NCBI GenBank assembly: GCA_030490835.1 | Contig: CM059971.1 | Location: 97,802,595 to 97,866,594, forward strand | DNA length: 64,000 nucleotides | DNA from: Annona cherimola | Lineage: Eukaryota > Streptophyta > Magnoliopsida > Magnoliales > Annonaceae | Direction: 5' to 3' | In this document: one piece after another, positions 33,955 through 43,859 of the stretch | Position numbering within the stretch: the first letter of the stretch is position 1 | Layout: every line of letters starts with the position of its first letter | Notes under the pieces: model-generated | What the model saw: the letters and a program-made list of their open reading frames with translations, nothing else | Database searches by the model: none | Told to the model about the DNA's origin: nothing | Translations under genes and position numbers: made by a program

Positions 33955-34270
33955 ATTAAAAATCAACTTAATAAAATATTTAATACTAAATACCAAATTG
34001 AAAGTTGTATTTTCAACATATAAATTATCCAAAATATCATTTCCACATGATAAATGATTCGATAAGTATTATTACATTCTAATACATGTGTAAATAGATC
34101 TAAGTATTTTTCATAGTTTACACATGAAATATATTTTTAACAAATGTGGCTCATAAACATACTTAATTGATATGAAACTTAGTCTTCTAGATAAATAAAT
34201 GATATTAAATATAATGAATGAATTGAATTTTTCATCAATGATTAAAATCATAAAAATTAAAGGGTTACAT
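33955..34270 (-). mobile_element. B-family MITE, old copy
   Basis: In reverse orientation it carries the B pattern (ATTATTACATTCTAATACAT, AAATTATCCAAAATATCATT, ATATAATGAATGAATTGAAT). Its termini are eroded. Confidence 0.4.
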
Positions 34271-34602
34271 AACTCTGCTTATTTGTAACCTGGTTACATA
34301 AAAGCAGAACTCATATATATACAACTATATATGAGCCAAATATTAGTTGCATAAGTATAGATTTAGGAAATTGTCTATTTTAGGCAACAAATAATAATAG
34401 ATTTTTCTTGTTGTGTCAATAGTTGCTTAGAGGGTAATGTTCAAGACAATAAATAGATTAAATTTTACATAATATCAAGATGGAGCTACAACATAATAAA
34501 ATATTAATTCATTTTCGAAAATATGTATAATACTCAGGTATTTTCCATGTATCTCCAAGAAGTTGATATGAAAAAAATAAGGAAATAGGAAGTTTGATAC
34601 TA

Positions 34603-34814
34603 TTGGTTTATTAAATATTTGATAAAACTTTTCAAAGGAAATTTAGTGATGAAAAGTTTTTAACATGGAAGAAAGTGATAAAGAGAATAATGTTAAATAA
34701 GTAATTAGATAAAAAAATAATAATTAAATAATTAAAAAGTAAGATAGTCATATTGAAAAATATAATAATTATAAAAGTAGAAAAGAACTTTTAAATTAAT
34801 ATCAAAAGCACCCT
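34603..34814 (+). mobile_element. A-family MITE, degraded
   Basis: GATAAAACTTTTCAAAGG, AAAGAGAATAATGTTAAATA and TAATTATAAAAGTAGAAAAG follow the family order. The right end is AAAAGCACCCTAA. Confidence 0.5.
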
Positions 34815-35364
34815 AATGCTTGCTAGTAATATGTTGTGCAGAAATACAAAAAGATTACATCCCCCACCTGTCATTGCTTCTGCGGAGGCAAAAAAAAATA
34901 TATAGAAAGCAGCTTTTCTTAGCATTCTGCAAAAGAATCTGAGAAAGCTGCTTTGTAAAGAAGTTAAAACAAAAAAACCTCCAATAATGCATCATTGAAG
35001 CTTTTGGGAGAACATGGTCTTAAAGGAGGCCACCACCTGGCAACTTGGCACTAGCCTGCCCGCTTGCCTTCGGCAAAAGTTTGGTAGCCATAAAAATATT
35101 TTCGGTGCGCTTGCGCCCTGCGTGGCAGGGGTATCAAATACACGTGGCACGCATGCAGACGATTTAATTCAAACCAGCCCCGGAAGCCACTTACCGCTGT
35201 GATTGCTGGCGTGCCTCGAGTAAGATCGATCGTCCCCTGGCCATCGTGCTAGCCTGCCTGGGTTTCAACTGACAGAGAATTTATTGGAGATGCGCATGGA
35301 AAAAGAGTGTTTGTGCTCCATTTTTTTCATATTTGTATTAAGGGCACGGACTTTACTATTTATA
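34815..35364. other. Intergenic DNA with a GC-richer patch
   Basis: 35010-35250 is GC-richer and open in one plus frame (35014-35202), but lacks any recognisable motif. Nothing else was found. Confidence 0.35.
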
Positions 35365-35627
35365 CGCATGTTTGTTTAACTTAAAAATTTTTGAATTTTA
35401 AATTTTTTACTCTTTATAATCATCTTATTTTTTAATTATTTTTCACATTTTCTTATACAACTACTTTACCCTTTAATCTGTTTTACACAACTAACCTATC
35501 TATTTTAATTTTATTTTTTTTATTTCACATCATTATCCATAGCATATTATATTATTTTCTCTTTGTTTAAAATTTTTTACACTGAAAACTTTACTTCTAA
35601 AAATTTTATTACTTTGCAAACATACTC
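35365..35627 (-). mobile_element. A-family MITE, reverse orientation
   Basis: It runs from CATGTTTGTTTAACTT to TTGCAAACATACTC, with ACACAACTAACCTATCTATT and TTTTTAATTATTTTTCACAT inside. It is flanked by TAT on both sides (right flank 35628-35630), consistent with a 3-bp duplication. Confidence 0.65.
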
Positions 35628-36384
35628 TATGATAAAAATTCGTTCAATAAAATAGAAAAATATAAATATAACAATAAAAAAGTAATCGTTGGCATGGTTT
35701 GAATTTGATTTGGATTGTGATGCGAAATTTTAGCTCGAGGGCCCGCACACGGTGCCATCATTTGGACGGTGGACTGTCGGTGGGGCCACCCTTGTCCTAA
35801 GATTGAAACATGGGTGTTTTATATTTATGGATTTTGTCTAGTTAGTTGTCCGTTAGCTGTCACGTTTTAACCCAACATTTTATGGGGCATTTAATGATGG
35901 TAGTTTGCATATATGCATGGAGTTTAATTACTATCATTTTTTTATCTTTCTCCTCTAATTGTATTGATTCATATATAATTTTTTTTAGTTTACTTCCAAA
36001 TTCTCACTTCAAGACTATTAAGATTTAGCAACATAATGCATTTACTGCTGAAAGTTAGAATTTTATTGCTACATAGTATTGACAACCACTACTCACTCTC
36101 ATAAGAGAAACAAGATAGATGGCTATAAAAGACCCTTAGTACAGATATTTCCTCCTAGTCCAATATACAGGAGCTAGATCTAAAAAAATAGAAGGGCCGA
36201 CGTAGCGAACTCTTAAGCTACAGAACAAGAGCTTCCACCATAGTAGCTGCCTTTTTTTAGATCACGTAGTAGCCCTTCAGAAATAAAAAGGACTTACAAG
36301 ATTTCTTTGCAAAAATCAAATATCTTTGCTATAATCGACCGGCTCATCTGTTCATTTCAGGTTAAATAAATGGCTCGTTTAGTT
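35628..36384. other. Intergenic DNA, no gene recognised
   Basis: The open frame at 35846-36028 is hydrophobic but AT-driven, with no support as a gene. Confidence 0.4.
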
Positions 36385-36605
36385 GACTTGAAAAAATTTA
36401 TTTAAAATACTTTTTTAATTTTTTCTTCAAATAGTTGTTTATCCTAATGTATTTAATATATAAACAAAGTTTTATCATTCTTGGATATGAAGATTTCAAA
36501 ACTATATATACATATATCCAAAAATGATAAAACATAGTTTATATGTTAAATATACTTAGATAAAGAAGTGTACAAAGAAAAATTAAAAAAGTATTTTCAA
36601 TAGAT
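36385..36605. mobile_element. E-family foldback MITE (copy E8)
   Basis: Arms TTTAATATATAAACAAAG and TAAAACATAGTTTATATGTT are inverted around a short loop. It is the shortest E copy. Confidence 0.55.
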
Positions 36606-36629
36606 TTTCTAAAGTGAGCTAAGAGAGCT

Positions 36630-36790
36630 ATTTTCCAGGATATGTGAATAATTTGATATAATAAAGATAAATTTGAAATAAATACAATAGTTAGAAGAAA
36701 AATGATTGAAGTATAAAGATAAAGTGAAAAAGTGAAGATGTTAGATAGTTAAGATGCCACATTATTCATAAGGGAACGTGTAAAATCACC
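36630..36790. mobile_element. AT-rich MITE remnant
   Basis: Pattern TTTGATATAATAAAGATAAA ... AAAATGATTGAAGTATAAAG ... TAGTTAAGATGCCACATT recurs loosely at 50.9-51.1, 55.5-55.7 and 56.5-56.7 kb. Termini are not definable. Confidence 0.3.
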
Positions 36791-36799
36791 AAAAACCAA

Positions 36800-37066
36800 A
36801 CATGATTGTTATTTGTAAAAAAATTTATGTCTAAAAAAAAATTTTGGCATAAAAAAGTTCTGGAAAGGAAAGAAGTTGTGTAATATAACATAAGTAATGA
36901 TGAGGAGGAAAGTAAATAAAGTTACAATAAATAAGATAGTTGTATAAATAATTATACAAAAATTATTAAAAAGCATAATCGTTATAAGAATATATGAAAA
37001 ATGATTAAAAATAAAGTAATTATAGAACACGAAAAGTTTTAAATTGAAATGTGCATAACCCCATAT
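36800..37066 (+). mobile_element. A-family MITE, degraded
   Basis: AAGTAATGATGAGGAGGAAA, GTTACAATAAATAAGATAG and TTATAGAACACGAAAAGTTT follow family A order. The terminal repeats are lost. Confidence 0.45.
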
Positions 37067-37382
37067 GATAAAAGGTATCGATGGCTCAATTTGACATACA
37101 ATATAAGACCAATATAATAAGATTGTTTGCTTTAAATTAATATTTTAAAAATTACTGGTTTAACAACTAAATGTACAAAAACATTACTTCTATGTGGTAA
37201 ATCATTCTTTTTTCCCTAGCTTTGATTTGTTGATTTTGAATTCATCAGCAAAGTAGGCCTCCATCTTAGAGGTTCACACGATAGGCTCCAGCAGTTCAGA
37301 ACCCTCTGCATATACTCTCTTAGGGAAGTATTGGCTTGCATGTGCAATTTTATACGTGTTTGTGCATTTAATTTATAGTCAC

Positions 37383-38410
37383 TTAATGATTAGTAAGGAT
37401 TCTTTATGTTACAAGGTCTTGCGTGCTTCGTATTTTCCCAAAAAAGACTTCTAGAATTGCTAACCCAGATCCCATGACTCCATTACTTGGAAGAATACTA
37501 AGGGCAAAATCTCTTCTCGGGAGAGGCTGAAAATGAAAGCTAGGTAATGGGCAGAGAATTAGCTTCTTTCAAGATAATACCACAAGCTAGGCCTCTCCCC
37601 AGTTATCTTCACCAAGATTCCAAAGTAGTTAAGTGCATTGATTGGCAGTCTCACGCACGGAAAGAATATTCAATTTGAATGGCAGCGAGGGATATATACC
37701 GGCTGGGAGATGGTCCAAAATAATCCAACTCCTCCATCAGATGATGAAGACTGTCTACATTGACAGGCCGAAAATGATGGACAATTTCGGATAAAATTAG
37801 GCTATGGATTACTAACTGAACATCTGAATCATGTGCTTCTCACTTCCCACCCACATGTAGACCTCAAAATTTTAACGCATCTTTAGCATCTAAAACTACC
37901 AAAAAAGACTCATCAAAAAAAAAAAAAAAACTACCAAAAAAGATACTGGTGTTTTGTTAAAGAATGTTGTTAGATGGCATTCCCACAAGATCAAATTTGC
38001 TAAAATGGGGAATCAATACATCCATCACATGCCCCTTGTGCCATTGGTTGACAAAAATCCCATGCATCTCTTCTATGACTGCTCATCAATTAAGAGCGTC
38101 ATCCATCCTTGGTTAAACCAACTCTTCACAGGTACACATTTCTTCACTCTATAGGACATCTTCCGTTACGTTACTTGCCTCAAACAATAGTACTCCTTCA
38201 TCTTCTTCATCTATACATGTTGGAGACTGGAGAGTGTAGTATTGTTAGAATTAAAAACTCATGGAAGGTGTCCTATCACGTTTCCACGAGGCTCCTACAT
38301 GGGGATGAACTATATCCACTGTCTCTTCTACCCCGTTCCTTTCCTCTTTTCAGCCCTCATCTGCACGATGGCCAAGCCTGCTCGGGAAGTCTTAAGAACA
38401 AACGTCAATA
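37383..38410 (+). pseudogene. Older LINE, left arm (split by a later LINE)
   Basis: It begins in the ORF2 region after RT: DSLCYKVLRASYFPKKDF near 37394-37450, then SITWKN. A frameshifted zf-RVT knuckle is near 38028-38090 (CPLC followed by HLFYDCSSIKS). It reaches the start of RNase H near 38370 (RWPSLLGKS) and stops at the poly-T of the minus-strand LINE at 38411. It resumes at 41513. Many stops are present. AGTCAC at about 37377-37382 also follows the 3' tail at 42021 and might be its target duplication. Confidence 0.75.
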
Positions 38411-38431
38411 TTTTTTTTTTTTTTTTTTTTT
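38411..38431 (-). other. LINE poly-A tail
   Basis: A run of 21 T on the plus strand, read as A21 on the element strand, 16 bp after the ORF2 stop. It marks the 3' junction with the older LINE. Its purity argues for a fairly recent insertion. Confidence 0.85.
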
Positions 38432-41400
38432 GATAGAAGAATTACTCTAGTCCGACCCCCTTTCCACTTGAAAAGGGTTCGGAGGAGAGAAACCCAAGCA
38501 AATACTTGCCAAAAAATTGTCTGTACAGATTTTCGATGCAATTTCTTGTGGGGGAGAACCCCACCAAATAGAATGATCCTGTGCAGAAAAAGAAACCAGG
38601 TCAGCTAAGGAATGGGCCACCCCATTTCCTTGCCTAAGAACATGGTGAAAAGAGAGTTGAGCATTTGAACTGAGGATGGATCTAATTTCGCTGACGATAT
38701 GTCCCACCGGTGAAGAGATGGCGCGATCACAAGATAAAAAAGAGCAGAGCAGAAGAGAATCCGTTTCAATTTGTATGTGGCCCAAGTTAAGCTGGAGGGC
38801 CCACTTTGAACCCAAAAGAAAAGCATATGCTTCCATTATCAATGGTTCCAACACACCCCTCCATCTCCACCCCTTGGCCCTAACAAAAAGACCCCTAGAG
38901 TCTCTAATAACCGCCGCCAAACCAATTACCATCCTTTCCCCCGAGGACCGTGCGTCAATATTCAGCTTGAAAACTCCATGTGGGGGGGCAATCCACCTAG
39001 CCACAAGAGGGCGGTCCAAAACACAAGATTGACCAAGAAGAGCCGCCCTCCTGAGCTGATCCATATAATCATGGCACCACCGTAGTGTATCCCCAAAGAA
39101 AGGATGGACGCCCTCCTCCTTGCACTTGTTACGCAAAAACCATATTCGCCAGCAAAAAACGATAAAGAAAGCCAACCTGTCCAGATTATTGCCTCTAGAC
39201 AGATTACGCAATGAATCCACCACCTCCGATACGGGAGAGTCCCGACAAGCCGCTATCCTGCCGATCCTTACAATACACGGGCATCTCAAGAACAAATGAT
39301 TAATATCTTCCACCTCCCTCTTACAAAACATGCAAGTCTCCTCAACCGGGACACCCCTATGTGATAGGTTCCAAAGTGTAGGTAATGCGTTCTTCAGTAA
39401 TCGCCACCCAAAAATCCTTATCTTACTAGGCAGCCTTGTCCTCCATATAGCCCAAAAGACACGATCCAGACAGGGCGAAGACGATGACAAAGATAGCATC
39501 CTATGAGCCGACTTCACCGAGTAGTGACCATTGGGTTCAGGAGCCCAGAAGACACAATCCTGAACCACCCCCCGAGGTAGTGGTATGTGCCTAATTTCCT
39601 GCCAGCCAACCTCACCCACAGCAGCCACCACCCTCTCCTTGATCCATGACTTTGACTCCCCATTTATGAAGTGACTGACCAAAACATCCTCCGGTAGAGA
39701 TAAAGGTAGAGGGCCCGCCTTGATCACCATAGAATCAAGCCAAACATCCTGAAAAAAACGAATCCGATTACCATCACCCACCCTCCATTTACATCCAGAT
39801 CGGATCGCCTCCCGCGCCTTGAGGATGCTCTTCCATGTGTAGGAGTCAGCCGGTCCCCCCGAACAACTCCAAATATCCGAATCCGGGAAATATTTAGCTT
39901 TAAGAACTCTATAGCATAAGGAGTCAGTGTTGGATGCAAGCCTCCAGACTTGTTTCGCTAAGAGGGCGTAGTTGAAAGCCATTATGTCTCTAAACCCCAT
40001 TCCTCCTGCCCTCTTAGATTTGCACATCTCTGCCCAAGCAACCCAGCTCATCTTCCTTTTATCTCCCTTCTCACCCCACCAAAATTTGCTTAACATGCTG
40101 TTTATATTCAAACAAAAGGACTTAGGAAGAAGAAATATACTCATAGCGTAAGACGGGATGGCCTGTGCAACAGCCTTAATTAAAACCTCCTTGCCCCCCC
40201 AAGATAGGAGGCGCCCCTTCCACCCTTGGATTTTTCGCCATATACACTCCAGAATTCCCTTAAACATGCCTTTTTTGGATCTGCCAATCCAAGCCGGAAG
40301 ACCCAGATAATGGTGGAGATCCCGTCCCTCCACCGCCAATAGCTCGGTTATCTCCCGCCGGTCGTGATCATTCATATTTGAGCTGAAGAAAATGGAGGTT
40401 TTATCAACATTGACCATCTGACCAGAAGAAGCCGCATAAGTGTCAAGGATATCCAACAAGATCCTAATGTCCGCTCCTTCCGCCCGAACAAAAAGCAAAG
40501 CATCATCAGCGAAAAGGAGATGAGAAATCTGTGGACCCGACGGATTGATTCTGATTCCATGTAGCGCCCCTCGGGCCACCGCCCTTGAAATGAGAACAGA
40601 AAGACCCTCCACACATAGGAGGAAGAGATAGGAAGATAAAGGATCTCCTTGTCTCAAACCCCTATAAGGTTGGAAAAGCCGTGATTTGAAACCATTCATT
40701 TTAACTCGGTACCTGACAGTAGAAATGCAACATTTAATCCACTCGATCCACACCGGGCTAAAATTCATAGCCGACATCATCTGACACAAAAAATCCCACT
40801 CGACCCTATCATATGCCTTGGACATGTCGAGCTTAACGGCCAGCGCCCCCCTCTTGCCCCCCTTACGCATTCGAAGGGAGTGGATCGCCTCGTAGGCAGT
40901 CAACATATTATCTGTTATCAACCGCCCAGGTACAAAAGCACTTTGTTCCAGTCCGATGACCTCATGGAGCACCCCCTTGAGCCTGTTTGCTAAAACTTTA
41001 GCCAAAACCTTATACACCACGTTACATAGGCTAATAGGTCTGAAATTTGGTAGCTCGTTTGCCCCAACTACCTTCGGGATAAGCACAAGAGTGGTAGTAT
41101 TTGCTGCCCTGACAAGATTCTCCCTTTGGGCCCGATCGCTTACCTCCAAGAAGAGTTTACACCACAAAAAGATGTCATTACCAATAACATTCCAATGCCT
41201 CTGAAAGAAAGCCGGAGACATACCATCCGGACCCGGGGCCTTGGTAGGACGCATACTTTTCACCGCTCCCACCACCTCCCCCATCGTAAGGGGAGAAATC
41301 AGCAACTGACTTTGGCTATTAGAGATCTTCCTTTGAATGTGGCCGTTAACCCAAGAAGCAGTCCCCGAGGCAGAAGATTTGAAGATAGAAGAAAAATAAG

Positions 41401-41512
41401 ACACCGCCGACTCAAGCATCTGGTCTTGATCCGTTAACCACCCACCGTTTGAATCCCTTAGCTCCGCAATGAAATTTGCCCTTCTGCTGGGGTGTAGGAA
41501 CTGTAGCCAGAA
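38411..41512 (-). mobile_element. Young 5'-truncated L1-type LINE
   Basis: The element has a 3' poly-A tail (T21 on the plus strand at 38411-38431), a very short 3' UTR and one uninterrupted ORF2 remainder. It is 5'-truncated: the endonuclease and the ORF1 (gag-like) part are absent, a usual outcome of incomplete target-primed reverse transcription. It lies inside an older plus-strand LINE. No TSD is recognisable at the two junctions; some RNase H sequence of the host LINE (roughly 25-30 codons) seems missing, so a target deletion is likely. Confidence 0.85.
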
Positions 41513-41539
41513 TTGTGATGGTTCATTTATAGCTGCCAT
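38447..41539 (-). CDS. LINE ORF2 remainder: reverse transcriptase, zf-RVT, RNase H
   Basis: A 1030-codon open frame. Residues about 9-60 are the linker upstream of RT. RT spans roughly 150-410, with FRPISLCNV (166-174), AVKLDMSKAYDRVEW (234-248), GLRQGDPLS (294-302) and the catalytic FADD at 343-346. LLSWGGKEVLIKAVAQAIP (444-462) is the conserved LINE motif after RT. The zf-RVT knuckle is C736-x2-C739 with H748 and C753. RNase H is near 857-985 with candidate acidic residues D862, E903, D927 and D980. The apparent ATG (41539) and first residues, MAAINEPS, come from antisense sequence of the host LINE, so the start is not native. With no endonuclease it cannot be autonomous; whether the frame is translated is unknown. 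Confidence 0.85.
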   Translation of the reverse strand: MAAINEPSQFWLQFLHPSRRANFIAELRDSNGGWLTDQDQMLESAVSYFSSIFKSSASGTASWVNGHIQRKISNSQSQLLISPLTMGEVVGAVKSMRPTKAPGPDGMSPAFFQRHWNVIGNDIFLWCKLFLEVSDRAQRENLVRAANTTTLVLIPKVVGANELPNFRPISLCNVVYKVLAKVLANRLKGVLHEVIGLEQSAFVPGRLITDNMLTAYEAIHSLRMRKGGKRGALAVKLDMSKAYDRVEWDFLCQMMSAMNFSPVWIEWIKCCISTVRYRVKMNGFKSRLFQPYRGLRQGDPLSSYLFLLCVEGLSVLISRAVARGALHGIRINPSGPQISHLLFADDALLFVRAEGADIRILLDILDTYAASSGQMVNVDKTSIFFSSNMNDHDRREITELLAVEGRDLHHYLGLPAWIGRSKKGMFKGILECIWRKIQGWKGRLLSWGGKEVLIKAVAQAIPSYAMSIFLLPKSFCLNINSMLSKFWWGEKGDKRKMSWVAWAEMCKSKRAGGMGFRDIMAFNYALLAKQVWRLASNTDSLCYRVLKAKYFPDSDIWSCSGGPADSYTWKSILKAREAIRSGCKWRVGDGNRIRFFQDVWLDSMVIKAGPLPLSLPEDVLVSHFINGESKSWIKERVVAAVGEVGWQEIRHIPLPRGVVQDCVFWAPEPNGHYSVKSAHRMLSLSSSSPCLDRVFWAIWRTRLPSKIRIFGWRLLKNALPTLWNLSHRGVPVEETCMFCKREVEDINHLFLRCPCIVRIGRIAACRDSPVSEVVDSLRNLSRGNNLDRLAFFIVFCWRIWFLRNKCKEEGVHPFFGDTLRWCHDYMDQLRRAALLGQSCVLDRPLVARWIAPPHGVFKLNIDARSSGERMVIGLAAVIRDSRGLFVRAKGWRWRGVLEPLIMEAYAFLLGSKWALQLNLGHIQIETDSLLLCSFLSCDRAISSPVGHIVSEIRSILSSNAQLSFHHVLRQGNGVAHSLADLVSFSAQDHSIWWGSPPQEIASKICTDNFLASICLGFSPPNPFQVERGSD

Positions 41540-42019
41540 GGAATGGTACGGCCACGGCTTTCTTGAGGCTTTGATAATGGAGGTGCAAGTGGTGATTAGA
41601 AGCCTAGACTGGTCAATTGAAATGCATTAACAATTGATTGTGGTTGAAACGGATAGTCGTATCTTGCATAATCTGATCTTAGATTAGGGTCCAATGCGTT
41701 CCAACGTGGGAATATGTATTGAGAAGATTTGACTAACCATGTCATTATTCCCATCTTATCAAATGGCACACACCCTGAGAGCAAAAAACTCAGTAGCTCA
41801 TGCACTTAGCTGAATTTGTTCTTACTAGTCCTGAGTTATCATATATATGGAGAGATTTCCCTCCTAATTTTATATCTGAAACTCTATGTAAAGACTTTTT
41901 CTCTGATAATGATCTACTTGTGAGTGCATCTTCCTTACATCCCTTGTTGAAGGAGGTGCACGAGTGGGCCTAGAGGTAGGCCAATATGGCTTGTCTTTGT
42001 ATAAATAAATAAATAAAAA
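41513..42019 (+). pseudogene. Older LINE, right arm with 3' end
   Basis: It resumes RNase H: GSFIAAM, then WYGHGFLEALIMEVQVV near 41538-41591, then VVETDSRILHNLI near 41641-41680. HTLRAKNSVAHALS is near 41770-41811, the C-terminal RNase H segment. The 3' end is a (TAAA)n tail at about 42002-42019. Several stops. Together with 37383-38410 it is one insertion split by the minus-strand LINE. Confidence 0.75.
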
Positions 42020-42222
42020 TTCAGTCACCTGTACGTTAGTCGGGAATTAACAAATTAAACGTCGTATAGTAAAAGTTTTTCCATCCGATTATATGGGTTT
42101 CTATGAGCTCATATATTCTTACATTGTTGAAAGATTGACAGGGTACAAGGAGCAGCCAGCATACGTGACCCTTCTTCTATCCATCCATTTCAATGCCGAC
42201 TTGCGGAGTTTGTTTCCATTAA

Positions 42223-42502
42223 GGGGATGTTCGGTAATGTGTAAAATTGTGGGATTGTGGGAAATTGTAGGAAATGAAAAAGAAAATATTTTGATAAATG
42301 TGTAATTGATAGCAAATGAATAATGATAAATGTATAGTTGAAATAAATAGGTTTGTTGTATGTAGTTAGTAGGGAAAATGATTAAAAAATATGGGTAAAA
42401 GTGGGAAAAATAGTGTGATTGATGAAGTAATAATTTGTCTTGAAAAATTAAATACCATAGAAAAACCATAGTTTCCATACTCATATGTTAACAAACATCC
42501 CC
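42223..42502 (+). mobile_element. K-family MITE, intact ends
   Basis: 280 bp with inverted ends GGGGATGTTCGGTAATG and TTAACAAACATCCCC. TTAA lies on both sides (42219-42222 and 42503-42506). The interior AAATAAATAGGTTTGTTGTA and GGGAAAATGATTAAAAAATA resembles the A family, so K looks like a sister group. TTAA flanks would fit piggyBac, but a 3-bp TTA/TAA Tourist-type insertion fits equally well given the relation to A. Non-coding. Confidence 0.75.
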
Positions 42503-42534
42503 TTAAACGCGAGCCATTATCATTTACGGCTAGA

Positions 42535-42765
42535 CAAAAACATATTTTTTTATTTGTTTTTCTTTTTCGTTTTTTTTTCCACGAACAATTATTTGTCAGA
42601 TAATTATGGGAATATCATTATCTTTAAAAATTCAAAATAAATACTTAAAAATGTTTTAAAATAGTAAAATTTAGTTTATAGATGTAATATATCTAGATTT
42701 ATTTGTCCACCGAAAAAGAAAAAAAGAAAAAAATATTTAAAAAATATGTTTTGCAGACGGCTTTA
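42535..42765. mobile_element. E-family foldback MITE (copy E9)
   Basis: Mostly the right arm: TTTAAAAATTCAAAATAAAT, AGTAAAATTTAGTTTATAGA and ATATATCTAGATTTATTTG. The left arm is shortened. The outer ends carry ACGGCTAGACAAAAACAT and GCAGACGGCTTTAAAC. Confidence 0.5.
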
Positions 42766-43581
42766 AACGCAAGCCACGACAGTTAGTGGATGTCCTGATC
42801 AACAGGTAGCAAGCTAGCGATTCACCTATTCCAGATGATCCGGATCTCCTCATCCCTCTTTTATCATTTTGTGACCTCCCCTGCAAGAATAGATAGCGAA
42901 ATCTTTGAAGATCATGCACCTTTTTTTCCAAGGGATTTGTAACGAGGCAAGTCTTCAATCTGTCATGTCAATCAGGCACTTGTCCGCACCATGCACTATC
43001 GTGACTGATGCTTTATGACGACCGCGAGCGCGGCCTGAGGCTGAGGATAGGTCTGTGACATCTATAATGTTTCGGTATAAAGTGCATGGAAAAATTCGCC
43101 ATGAATGGAGCATGCAAGTGGGCAGCGCATGATTCCCACCATAGCGCCTGTGTGACCTGTCTTTACAAGTATCGAATCTCCTAGATAAAGGTGCCAAACC
43201 TCCCCAGCCTCCCTCCGCTGCCCTGCATCATTTGCAGAGGGAAAACCATTACAATTTTTTTTTTTAAAAAAAAAAAAGCCGTTTAGTGGGTGGCAAAGTA
43301 GCACATGTTTGGGTGTGCAATGTGGGAAAGAATATTTTTAAAAATAATAGTAATATTGTGAAACATCTCTATATATTCTCAATAGTTTATCTTTCCTCTA
43401 GTTTCATTTATTTGCATTTTAATCAATAAAGTGACTTTGATTTTTATTTTATTTTTTTCTTTGAGAAAGTGACTTTGATTTTTGTATTAGAGCTAGTTGG
43501 GAAAGCTTTTCAAATGGATGGCTTTAGGCAACAGAGCAAGCATTATGTACTTTCACAAAGTTAACACCATCGTTCGCAATT
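42766..43581. other. Intergenic DNA, no gene recognised
   Basis: 42780-43250 is of mixed composition with short open frames on the minus strand and no recognisable motif. A T/A run lies at 43256-43278. Confidence 0.35.
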
Positions 43582-43600
43582 AAAATGGATGTAACTAGTT

Positions 43601-43833
43601 AGCAATGGCGGTTGCCCAAGTGGTAAAGGTACAGATGCATCAGAGAGGACGCCAGTTCAAAATCAATCTCAGCATGAGAGCATTTCGTATTCTTCTTGAT
43701 CATTTAAGAGCCAATGTTTTAATTTTCCCATGATAATTGGGAGTGTATGATCTCCCTACGAATAATTATAGAAATTCTTAAACTTGATTATAAAATTAAA
43801 AAATAAGATGTGATATAAGTATACTCATTATAA
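43601..43833 (+). mobile_element. tRNA-derived SINE with perfect 19-bp target duplication
   Basis: Flanked by identical AAAATGGATGTAACTAGTT copies at 43582-43600 and 43834-43852. The 233-bp body starts AGCAATGGCGG. It contains a box A-like GGTTGCCCAAGTGG (43610-43623) and a box B-like AGTTCAAAATC (43654-43664), spaced as in a tRNA promoter, and ends in an A-rich tail that merges with the duplication. Pol III transcription and LINE-driven insertion are known for the class. The exact TSD argues for a recent insertion. Confidence 0.85.
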
Positions 43834-43859
43834 AAAATGGATGTAACTAGTTGAGATAA

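Noticed and set aside
33300..34530. CACTA transposon
   Set aside because: Subterminal-like GCGACGAAA and GTTGC motifs are present, but no CACTA termini, 3-bp TSD or transposase was found.
42503..42506. piggyBac origin for the K MITE
   Set aside because: The TTAA flank alone is weak in AT-rich DNA and the interior is close to the Tourist-like A family; kept as a question, not a call.
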